From assembly GCF_910592395.1 (NCBI RefSeq), contig NC_088326.1, positions 3,975,001-4,039,000 of the forward strand: a stretch of DNA of 64,000 nt, read 5' to 3'. Below are positions 1 through 12,000 of this stretch, piece by piece (the stretch's first letter is position 1; each line of letters opens with the position of its first letter). Source of the DNA: Lineus longissimus (Eukaryota; Nemertea; Pilidiophora; Heteronemertea; Lineidae). A program made the position numbers and the translations under genes. The notes under the pieces are model-generated. The model was not told the DNA's origin and ran no database searches. It saw only the letters and a program-made list of their open reading frames with translations.

Positions 1-34
1 CATAGATGGTCCGCCAGAGTTCTGTGTGCCAGAG
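1..34 (+). CDS. INTS9: INTS9 exon (3' part only)
   Basis: Reads [11 protein letters not shown] and ends in phase 0 at the donor GTAAGT (35). It matches the VDSVPEFC-type segment of INTS9. The exon start lies outside the window. Confidence 0.85.
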
Positions 35-3000
35 GTAAGTTCCTGGTGCGAATGAAATTGGGATTTCTATAGTACATTAGAACCTCCCTAAGCGGACACC
101 TCTCTATTAAGGACAACCTCGCTACTGAGGACACTAGTTTTGGTCCCAAATTGGTTGTTTCCATTCAATTTGACCTCTCTAATCAGTACACCTCTCTATT
201 AAGGACAGCACTTCTCAGTCCTGTTGGTGTCCTTATTAGAGAGGTTCTACAGTAGTTCTTCTTCTACTGCCGCAATCATTAGGTCTTAAATCATTTAACC
301 CTTTTGCTGCGAGTGACGTGCATAATACGTCGTACATGGTCCAATATTGTGCGGGTGACGTGCTATGTACATCATCCACACATCTAAAATACAAGACCCA
401 CACCCTCTCTAAGCACACTGAACGCACTCTGGGATGATTAGTTTCAGCCCAATAAAAAAGATGGCGACACTTTCGAATTGTTTGGACCATTCAGATGTAA
501 GTAAGCTCCACTGTTCATTATTGGTATAAACTATTGGCACGAGATGGCGCTGGCTGAAAAATGGCTGTCGCAACAAAGGGTTAATGCGAACCGAGCCCCT
601 CAAATTGTTCTATTGTGTTAAAGGGACAACTTGGGCGTGTGGCACCTCTGAATTTAGGACAATATTTGTGACCTGTCACAGTTAAACCAGGTGCTTGTCG
701 CACAGAAGATAAGCCTAAATGACACCAGGAGATAATGAAAGAAATCGATGTACCCATACTTTACAAATGGCAGACAACAGTGAAATGAACAAACAGTCCA
801 TCTCAGCCTGCCAAGCTCAGAGCGACATGCTCCTGGTTTTGCTCTGCCAGGTCACATTTTCAGTCCTAAGGGTGTCCTCAATAGAGAGGTTCTACTCTAC
901 AACTTTTACTTACCGTTTCATCAATCAGCATTGCCTCATTTTACTTTCAGACTGGCCTCCTGGACATGTCGGATATCGACGCCATCTTGATATCCAACTC
1001 CCACAACATGTTGGCTCTGCCGTTCATCACCGAGTACACCGGCTTTAAGGGTAAGGTGTACGCCACTGAACCTACGCTACAAGTGGGCAGACAATTCATG
1101 GAGGAACTGGTGCAGTTCGTGGAAAAAATCCCGAAGAAAGAATCGACATCTGTCTTTAAACAGGAAAGTATTCTCAAGTGAGTCCTGTCTTTATCATATC
1201 AGCTTTCAACCAGTTTAAAGGGACAATATAGGCAGCAGCTAGGCAGACAAGATAAAGTTACACAAAGTTACTTATAGGGGTCTCTCACGTCTCACAGTAA
1301 GTCAAAATGATTCACGATTGTACGAGGGATGTATTTAGTGTTGAATCTGACATGACCCAGGGCCCTTACACCGTATATCACTTGAAGATGGCCAAATTAG
1401 TCCCTCTACTTTGTACGGTAGAGAGAGGGTTAAGTTGAAATTTTTTTTTTCTGTTTCAGAGTGCTACCTGCCCCGTTGAAGGATGCTGCGAATGTGTCGT
1501 CATGGAAACAGCTTTATGACATGCATGATGTCAATCACTGCTTATCTCGAGTCAAGATGGTCGGCTTTAATGAAAAAGTTGTAAGTAAAGTGGAACCTTC
1601 CTTAGCGGACACCTCTCTATTTAGGACAACCTCTCTATTAAGGACACTTAGTTTTGGTCCTAAATTGGTTGTTTCCATTCAGATTGACCTCTTTAATCAG
1701 GACACCTCTCTATTAAGGACACTAGCTTTGGTCCCAAATTGATAGTTTCCTTTCAGTTTGACTTCTCTAATCAGGACACCTCTTTATTAAGGACAACACT
1801 TATTATAAAGAGGTTCTACTGTACTCCCTGTCTGTGTCTATAAACCGCCTAATTTTCATGTTTTATTTTTGTCCCTTGAAGAGGGCTTGTATAGACCACA
1901 GACCACCAAGGTGGCTGGGAAAGTTCATCCAGTGATCGCCACAGTTGGTCTTCAGCTTGGCTCCTTCTATTAACCATGTCATTGTCGTTTGGCTAATAAG
2001 ATGGGGCAGTCCTGTTGTATGTGGGATAGAATCTAGATGGCACAGTGCTGTGTTAGGGAAAGTTCATCCATGCCCAGTGATCGCCACAGTTGGTCTTCAG
2101 CTTGGCTCCTTCCGACCATGTCTTAGTCATTGGGATAATAAAGGATGGAGTCTTGATGGCACAGTGCTGTGTCCAAGACTTTGTAAGTGGGTTCATTGAC
2201 CACAGACCACAGCAGAAATGTAAAAAATATAGTGGAACCCCGGATAACTCTGTCTTTATAAAAAGATTAGGCAGAAAGCTTTTGATTTTTCTCTTTAAAC
2301 ATGTCAAACACACTCGAGATAATTAGATTCATCCTCTTAGTATAGATGGCAACACTTTTGAAAAATTGCGAAAATTCAGGTAAATGTAGGCTCTTCTGTT
2401 TATTTAATGGTATCCACTGTCAGCACCAGATGGCGCTGGCCAAAAATTGTCAGCCGTAGCAAAAGGGTTAACGAGAATAATAGGAGAAATGATGCAGCTT
2501 CTATTAAAATTTCAGTTTAACTTTGAAGCCAAATCATTTCCAGCTTAACCAGTCATATCCTGTGTTTTATCAGTAAAAATTTGAGAGGACATGCAGTGGA
2601 ACCTCTCTGTCATTAAAGATCGATTAACAAATTCAAAAGTTACTTTGTTTGAATAGTTACCATGGTTACTGCTCTCTTAATTAATAGCGTTCTGACAGAG
2701 TTATCCATAACCACTCTATTTGGTTTAAATGCCTACGCCGTTCGTTAAAAACATTAAAATATGTAATCGAATCTGAAAATTTCACATCGTGTAAATGCTT
2801 ACTGAATATAAAATTTTACATTCCTAAGATGTGTTTTGGCAAAGTTGCATGCATGATACCTGCATTATGGCATTGTGTATGACTGCATTTCCATTTTCTG
2901 GACTCACGATGAAATATGAACGACGTACCATTTCCACAGTCCTGAATAAAACTAATGAAGGCAATTTCAAATTACAGATATATTTTTATTATAGCACTTC

Positions 3001-6000
3001 TCAAGTATCATTAGTTCATCGTCTATTCATTTGAACGGCAGGTTTAGAAGGAAGGCAATAATTATGTCTCATAAGAGACCACACACTTTTAGAACATAAA
3101 ATTGGAAGCTGAAGTCTTTGAAAGAATTCTGAAAATTTCCATTTTAAACCACCACAAACTAAACATTGAATGTGATTTCAACTGCTTCTGTATTCTGTAC
3201 CAAGCTAAGCAGTTAATAGATAGTCGCAACACCAAACCAACTGCTGCGGCCAAAATAAGGCACAATGGGTGAGGTCAAATATTGAATTTAACTAAGTGTT
3301 AACCCCAAGGTTTAACTAGGAGTTCCATATAAACCCCAGGAATTGACCGCTTGCTGTGAGTTGAGTCAATTCGTAGTCAATTCTATTTAACACTCGGTAC
3401 ACCCCAAGATTAACACCTCGATGACACTGGGATAACTCTGGTTTTCCCTTCAACCCAGGCAATCCTTTGGGGTTTAGAAAAATGCAACGTGTGACCACTT
3501 TGGAACTTGGAGTCTTTGAAAGAATTCTGAAAATTTATATTCTAAAACATCTCAAACTGAACATTAAATGTGATTTCAACTGCTTCCGTATTCTGCACCA
3601 ACCTAAGCAGTTAAATAGCTGCAACACCAAACTAAACACTGCAGCCAAAATAAGGCGGATTGTATTATATATATAGAAGACGACATTACATTGCTGCTAA
3701 GGTGTATTGGAATACTTTCCACATGTTGCCTGGGAAAGGCAGAGCGTCTCATAAAATGACAAAATGACAAAATAGAGAGACTGGCATAAACCAGGGCATC
3801 TCAAAATACTGTAAAACGTGAAATCTTCACAAGCATTTTATCATTTTGCCGACACTCTGTCAAAGGCAAACTTAAAAAGCATGTTACTTTCAACTGTATT
3901 GCATTAACCATTAAAGTTTGGCTACAATGCAATATTTAGTCTACCACCAATTGAAATTGAGTCAATTCACCAACTTTAGTGTGAAAACTTCAACTGTATT
4001 GCATTCACTATTAAGTTTTGGCAGCAGATACAATATTCAGTCTACCGCCAATTCATCAACTTTCAAGTTTGAAGGAATTTCATGGTTTACACAGTAAGGC
4101 CAAACTAAGGCTAAAAATTCTAAATCCCGAACCTGCTCTTCTTTTTAGAAAGTGAAGAAGAGACTAATGTTCTGCATCAAGTCGTCAGTGTTTTGTTGAA
4201 GTAACAAATCAACAAATTGATTGTCAATTTCACCACTTGGACAAAACATCAACAAAGCCTTTATTGATGCTTGGTTATCAACCAACTGGGAGTTTAATTT
4301 CAGACCCCCCTCCCCCCCCCCCCCAACCTATACAGGCTTATATCATCAGTGTATTTTGAGACAAGGAATGATAAGAATTTCTTTTGTAGCTTATTGCTTA
4401 TAGACGTGGAAGTCCAAACTATAAAATACCATTGGATTCCTAACTACAAAATGCTAGCGGGATCAAAACTACAATGAAATACTACTGGAGTCCAAACTAT
4501 GAAATAGTACCGCCCAACTAATGGAACATTGTTGTAAAACCTGTGTGAAGTTCTATCGGAACGGCAGACATGGTACATACAAACATTTTGCCGCTTACTA
4601 CTTTCATACTACTTATCACCAGTAACAAAATATCGACAAAAATACAGAAAATATAAGATATATAAGATTACAAAATTGCAGAACTCCATGTTCCATTATA
4701 ACTCCATGATTCTAACACCTCTAACTAAACATTAAATGTGATTTCGACTGTCTGTATTCTGTACTAACCAGAGCAGTTGTAGTTGCAACACCAAAACCAA
4801 ACGCAATAATGTTTTTGAAACTATTGCTTATAAATGTGCAACTACCAACTATCAAATAATATCCAGGCTTGAAAATACTACCAGATCCAAACTACAAAAT
4901 ACAACCCCCAACTAATGAAGCATCTTTGTTGAACTTGTGTGAGGTTCCAACAAAATGGCTGACATGATACATACATACATTGGGGGTTTAATTTCAGACC
5001 CCATCCCCCGATACTATACAGGGTTATGTCATCTGTGTATTTTGAGACAAGGGATAAGAACAATGTTTTTGTAGCTTATTGCTTATCGATGTGGAAGTCA
5101 AATCTACATAATACCATTTGAATCTTAACTGTGAAATACTGCTGGAGTCTAAACTATGATATACCACTGCCCAACTAATTTGAACTGTGTGAAGTTTCAA
5201 CAAAAAACATCAGGCATGACACATACATACATTTTGCAGCTTACTACTTTTATATATCATCATAATAAGAATATTGATAAATACACAATATTTACAAAAT
5301 ACAAAAAATTTCAAAGTTACAAGATACCTCCAGGCGTTCATGTCAATTTCTATTCTAAAACAACTCAGACTAAACATTAAATGTGATTTCGACTGCTTTC
5401 GCATTCAGTACCAAACGAAGCTGAACACCCAAAACAAACTGCAATATTGTTCTTGAAGCTAGTTGCTTATAAAAGTGCAAGTCCAAACTATCAAATACTA
5501 CCCCCAACTAATGAAGCATCTTTGTAGAACCTGTGTGAAATTCCAACCAAACTCATGACATAATACATACATGCATTTTGCAGCTTACTATGTTCATACT
5601 GCATATCACCAATAACGAAAATATTGACTAATACAGAACATACAAAATACATGTACAGGAAATTACAAAATTACAGATTACTTCCCGTTTGGTATCAATT
5701 TCTGTTCTAAAACACCTCACTAAACATTAAATGTGATTTCGACTGTCTGTATTCTGTACTAACCAGAGCAGTTATAGTTGCAACACCAAAACCAAACGCA
5801 ATAATGTTTCTGAAACTATTGCTTATAAATGTGCAACTCCTAAAGATCAAATACTGTCCAGGCTTGAAAATACTACCAGGTCCAAACTACAAAATACAAC
5901 CCCCAACTAATGAAGCATCTTTGTAGAACTTGTGTGAAGTTCCAACAAAATGGCTGACATGATACATACATACATTGGGGGTTTAATTTCAGACCCCTCC

Positions 6001-9000
6001 CCCGATACTACACAGGGTTATGTCATCTGTGTATTTTGAGACAAGGGATAAGAACAATGTTTTTGTAGCTTATTGCTTATCGATGTGGAAGTCAAATCTA
6101 CATAATACCATTTGAATCTTAACTGTGAAATACTGCTGGAGTCCTAACTATAATATACCACTGCCCAACTAATTGGAACTGTGTGAAGTTTCAACAAAAA
6201 ACATCAGGCATGACACATACATACATTTTGCAGCTTACTGCTTTTATATATCATCATAATAAGAGTATTGACAAATACACAATATTTACAAAATACAAAA
6301 AATTTCAAAGTTACATGATACCTCCAGGCGTTCATGTCAATTTCTATTCTAAAACACCTCAGACTAAACATTAAATGTGATTTCGACTGCTTTCGTATTC
6401 TGTACCAAACGAAGCTTAACACCCAAAACAAACTTCAATATTGTTCTTGAAGCTAGTTGCTTATAAAAGTGCAAGTCCAAACTATCAAATACTACCCCCA
6501 ACTAATGAAGCATATTTGTAGAATCTGTGTGAAATTCCAACCAAACTGTTAACATGATTCATACATGCATTTTGCAGCTTACTGTGTTCATACTGCATAT
6601 CACCAATAACGAAAATATTGACTAATACAGAACATACAAAATACATGTACAGGAAATTACAAAATTACAGATTACTTCCCGTTTGGTATCAATTTCTGTT
6701 CTAAAACACCTCACTAAACATTAAATGTGATTTCGACTGTGTGTATTCTGTACTAACCAGAGCAGTTATAGTTGCAACATCAAAACCAAACACAATAATG
6801 TTTTTGAAACTATTGCTTATAAATGTGCAACTCCTAACTATCAAATACTATCCAGGCTTGAAAATACTACCAGATCCAAACTACAAAATACAACCCCCAA
6901 CTAATGAAGCATCTTTGTAGAACTTGTTTGAAGTTCCAACAAAATGGCTGACATGATACATACATACATTGGGGGTTTAATTTCAGACCCCTCCCCCGAT
7001 ACTACACAGGGTTATGTCATCAGTGTATTAAGAACAATGTTTTTGTAGCTTATTTATTATTGACGTGGAAGTCATAACTACAAAATACCATTTGAATCTT
7101 AACTGTGAAATACTGCTGGAGTCCGAACTATGATATACCACCGCCCAACTAATTGGAGCTGTGTGAAGTTCCAACAAAAAAAACGGCAGGCATGACACAT
7201 ACATGTATACATTTTGCAGCGTACTACATTTATATATCATCATAATAAGAATATTGACAAATACACAATATTTACAAAATACACAAAATTACAAAGTTAC
7301 TTGATACCTCCAGGCGTTTATGTCAATTTCTATTCTAAAACCCTCAAACTAAACATTAAATGTGATTTCGACTGCTTTCAGTACCAAACGAAGCTGAACA
7401 CCCAAAACAAACTGCAATATTGTTCCTGAAGTTAGTTGCTTAAAAAATGCAAGTTCTAACTATCAAATACTACTCTCAACTAATGAGCATCTTTGTAGAA
7501 CCTGTGTAAAATTCCAACCAAACTGTTGACATGATACATACATGCATTTTGCAGCTTACTATGTTCATACTGCATATCACCAATAACGAAAATATTGATT
7601 TATTCAGAATTACCTCCCGTTTGGTATCAATTTCTATTCTAAAACACCTCACTAAACATTAAATGTGATTTCGACTGTCTGTATTCTGTACTAACCAGAG
7701 CAGTGGTAGTTGCAACATCAAAACCAAACGCAATAATGTTTCTGAAACTATTGCTTATAAATGGGCAAGTCCAAACTACCAACTACCAACTACTACTGGA
7801 ATCCAGACTATGAAATACTACCGAGGTCCCAACTACAAAATACTACCTTCAACTAATGAAGCATTGTTGAAGAACCAGTGTGAAATTCCAACCAAACACT
7901 AGACATGATACATACATATATTTTGCAGCTTGCTATGTTCACTCTGCACATAACCAAAAACAAAAATATTGACAAATACAAAAAACGTAAGATACATAAG
8001 ATTACAAATCTAAAGAATACCTCCAGTTTGGTGTCAATTTCTATCCTAAAACACTCACGAAATATTATCGGAATCCCAACTACAAAATACTTCTGCCAAC
8101 TAATGGAGCATTGATGAGCATTGTTGTAGAACCTGGGTTAAGTTCAAACCAAATGGCAGACATGATAGATACATACATTTGCAACTTATTACTTTCATTC
8201 TACATATCACCGGTAACAAAAAATTAGTAACTACAGAAAATACAAAATACGCAAAATTACAGAATGCCTCCAGTTTGGTGTCAATTTTCATTCTAAAATA
8301 CCTCATGAAACACTAAACCACTAAACATGAAATGTGACAGTTCGAACTACAGAGTACTACGAGGAATTGACCAAACTATGAAATACTCTGATCCAAACTA
8401 TGAAATACTCCCAGTGACTGAGGTGCCTTTTTTTTAATGACTTTCCTGGGGTCATTTTAATGATGTCTGGAGGTGTTTTGAGGCCACTAAAGCCATGAAA
8501 TACAGCCAATAAGTTGCTCCTTCAAATGCTTATCCATAAATAACCCATTTGCGGAAAAGGTTTTCTCAACTTTTTACCTCAGAGAGAGATGTATTCTGAA
8601 GTCCACATCTCAGCCCATCTAAAAGAGATCTTCATGAATCAGACACCATTTTAAAGATAACTTTGGGCAGAATAAGCCAGTGCTACTAACTAATTTTCAA
8701 GATATTTACCCAACAGCCTCATTTTGACAGAGCGGGTCACAAAATAGTGTTGGTATATTGTTGTTATGAACAGATTATTCGTGGCACCAGCCCCACTCTA
8801 CCCAACGTCTATGCCTGAAATAGGACTCGGGACATTCTGTATGGCAGACATATAGACCTATAACCTTGTGCAGACTGAATCTGAATGAATTATTGCGTTT
8901 TTCCGATGTTGACTCCGATTTGACCCGAGTTAGCTCTCCACGCATCGACTCTTTCCACGTGGAACGATGCACTAGTAAGGCGTTTCCTGGAGATAAGATC

Positions 9001-12000
9001 TAACCCTTGACGTCATGGTGCTGATAATGATTTTTTTCCGACGTCACGTCGATGATATATGGAAATGACGTTACGTCACCGCTGTCTTTTCCTGCCTCAG
9101 ATCGACAACTTAGTTAAAATAGGCCACTCTTGATTATCTGATCTCAATTCTGGGTCACAGGCCCAGATGGGTATTTATAGTAACACGATAGGTGGCGTAT
9201 TTGCAGAAAGAATCTTGACTCTCTGTCAGATATAATTAATTTTCTTAATTAAAGATGGGTCTTTAATGAAACAGTTGTTTGTAGTCTTTTCTTGTTTATA
9301 TATATGCCAACACATATGAGTCACACTTTCTTGGTACAGCGGGCCTAGTGCCCTATATTGGTGTCTGAAGTTAATTAAATTTTGAGTGTAATGAGTCATT
9401 TAATTAGTAAAGTTTGTCCTCATTTTGGCAGAAAATATTTAGTGTTAGTGATAGCTGGGATACTATCCTCAGTGCAAGAAGTGAGATTTTCACCGGACAG
9501 TTATTTTAATAGGATCTATGGCCTGACAAAAACCACGTGTCCACGAAGGTGTGCCGTTAACCCTTTTTTGTGAATTATCTGCATTCTTTTATTTTCTGAA
9601 TGGAATTTCAAATGGATTTCTGATATTTAGTTTGCTGGGTTTATTCAGATCCCTTTAGGATACTATAAAAGGTATGGAGGGGCCAACTGAGGCCCTTAGG
9701 GTTCACCATAGTTATATTCAAAAGTTATGCCGTATTTGTTGTGAACTTGTTCAGAGTAAAAAGGAACGAAAAGATCGTAAGCATGCATCGTGACATGCAC
9801 CATCGTGACATGCACCTTGAGAAAGTCCGACATAATTGAATTCTATGATATTGATATTACCCTTGACTCCCCTGATACCCATTCTCCCTTCATATGCAGA
9901 AAATGTGTTAACAAAATTGTAAGAGATTTGAAACGTGATGATATAGTAACAAAATATGTGTGTTTCCGAAAAGAATGCAAAGTGAAAGACAGATAATTTT
10001 GGCTCCCCCATGCAGGTAATTGCAATGTTTGCCACCATTTTAACCAGATGACAAACCCTAAGTTCAGGAGACAGGCCAAAGGTGGTTGGCTACGACAACT
10101 TCCTTTTAATATTCGTGATTCGGACATATTTGAAAATTTCTGGGACAGTGATAGGATTATGGCACCAGAAAATTCTGAATTAGATGATTCCCAGGAAATG
10201 TACACCTGTCCAATATGTAAAGATATATTTTCAACCTACACTGTTGTTACAAAGTGCCACCATTGTTATTGTTCTACGTGTCTGTCGTCTCTTTTCATTA
10301 GTCAAGAAAGTGATGAGATTCAATGTCCAGTGTGCCAGGAAACTGTTTTGTTCAGGGAAGTCTCAAAACCTCCCCAACTATTTTTTACTCAACTTCTGCG
10401 TTTGAAAATAAAGTGCAAAGACTGTGGGCAACGACGTCCATATACCAATGTGTTTGGTAAGCATTCGTGTGACACTAGTAAAGACCAAAGTGTGGACAAT
10501 GAAGCCAAAAATGATGATGATGGTGATGGTAATGATGATGATGATACTTTAATGGATATGTCTCTCAACACTGATCTCAACCAGTCAAAAACATTTCGTA
10601 CCAGTACTCCAGCAAAGCCACCAAAGGTTGACATGTGCATTCAAACCACACCCAGTAAATTACTCGCATCTCTATCGGAACCACTTAAACAAGACGAGGA
10701 TAAAGTTTTAACGAATATGGTGAAGAGGAAAATTGAAACATCTGGCGATGCATCTTACATTGAATGCAAGACAGGAGGACGGGTAGGAACCAATTTTAAA
10801 TTAACTTCCCATAACATTATTATTGTCATTCACTTTTTATATAGTTTTGTTCACTATTCTGTGTGCTTATTGCCTGTTTTACTTATAGCCAGTAAAGTTA
10901 TGTGTGGTACCCAAGGCAAGAGTTTCTTCAACAGTGGCATGCGCAACAACAGTACGGAAAAGGAGCTTTGGCAACAGAACGTTTAAAAAGATGTATGTTC
11001 GGGTCCACAAGAGCATCAACAAGTACGCAACTAACGAAGGAACTCAAACGATGTGACAGGAAAGAGAGACAAGAAAGACAAAAAGGCTAAGAGACAATCA
11101 TCAAAATCAACAAAGTAGAATCAACTTCAATCAGGGCCTTTTTGTTTCACATCAATATTATATTATTGCTTTTATAATTCATGAACTGCATCTTGCCTTA
11201 TTGATATCATTTCCTGTAATTGTATCCTTGAATATTGTTGCATGTATCTGCATTTTCATTCCTGAAATTTGAATTTTTGTTGTGTGCCACGCCCACCTCA
11301 ACCCCTTAATTAGGGTGGCACAAGAGGGGTTAGATACCTTATGTGGCTCACACTGCCAATCAAAATTAACTTACACCTTGTCGATTGCTTTAGATGTGTT
11401 TGAATCAAGTGTAGTTGCGTTAGGACCAGTGCAGTATCTTTTCAGTTAGACCCCTATCTGGGATCCTATACCTGCAAACCGAATAACTGTCCGGTAATGC
11501 GGCCCGTTTTATATGTTAGGATTACCCCCAAATTAGACGACAAACAAGTTTTCATGATGGTGAATGAGGACAGACTTAATTAATTGGCTATTGATTAAAC
11601 AGTACTTGATAGCAGAAACTGTCCTAAGTAGGACACAGCATCCCCATTGTTATTCCTTATCTGTGGTCCGATTTTCTTGAAACAAACACTGACACAGACA
11701 GATTGGAATGTCAGGAATCTATTCCAGGAAGAAAACTGAGCATAATGTGTAAATATAGCCTGCTATAGCCCACTTTACAACCGGGAATCAGTTCTATTTT
11801 TGCTGTGACCCAGATCACCGAGGAGATGGAATTCCCTATGAACTAGTTTATCTGGGTCAGTCTAGGCCTCGCTGATAAAGTGGCCTATTAAACTAAGTTG
11901 TCGCTGTAAAACCAGCGGTGACGTCTTAATAGTGGGGTGACGTGAACTGGGATCTTGGCGTCCACGGGAAAGGTCTTTCGTGCCAGGGCTTGTGCGTACT

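Larger units (their letters stand above)
9674..11056 (+). pseudogene. RAG1 N-terminal-region-like zinc-finger/RING gene, without catalytic core, with frame lesions
   Basis: Several blocks follow the order of the vertebrate RAG1 N-terminus. Block 1 (9674-9793) has [19 protein letters not shown]. Block 2 (9790-9996) has [20 protein letters not shown] then CRKCV, like RAG1 DLI..VF.IDV...IHP.EFCHNC. Block 3 (from 9997) has [14 protein letters not shown], like RAG1 HPHTPSCDIC. Block 4 is a C3HC4 RING ([22 protein letters not shown]; about 10207-10345), followed by a CKDC...HSC finger and an acidic linker. Block 5 is CKTGGR, then a 106-bp intron (10783-10888), then [14 protein letters not shown] to a stop at 11056; GGRP also opens the RAG1 nonamer-binding domain. 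A frame change near 9778-9793 and an in-frame TAA at 9994 break blocks 1-3, whereas the RING part is open. No DDE core follows. It is either a decayed gene or a shorter protein starting at Met 10048 or 10159. Confidence 0.72.

Noticed and set aside
719-1177. Open frames overlapping the second INTS9 exon (719-1048 + and 947-1177 -)
   Set aside because: Shadows of the INTS9 exon at 951-1177 in other frames.
2229-2710. Possible MITE from GTGGAACCCCGGATAACTC to GAGTTATCC
   Set aside because: The inner inverted match (GGATAACTCTGTC / GACAGAGTTATCC) is real, but the right-hand terminus and target duplication could not be placed, so the boundaries are unsupported.
9663-9672. TATA-like CTATAAAAGG upstream of the RAG1-N-like locus
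   Set aside because: It lies only a few bases before the ATG at 9674, too close to drive a transcript including that start, and could be chance in AT-rich DNA.
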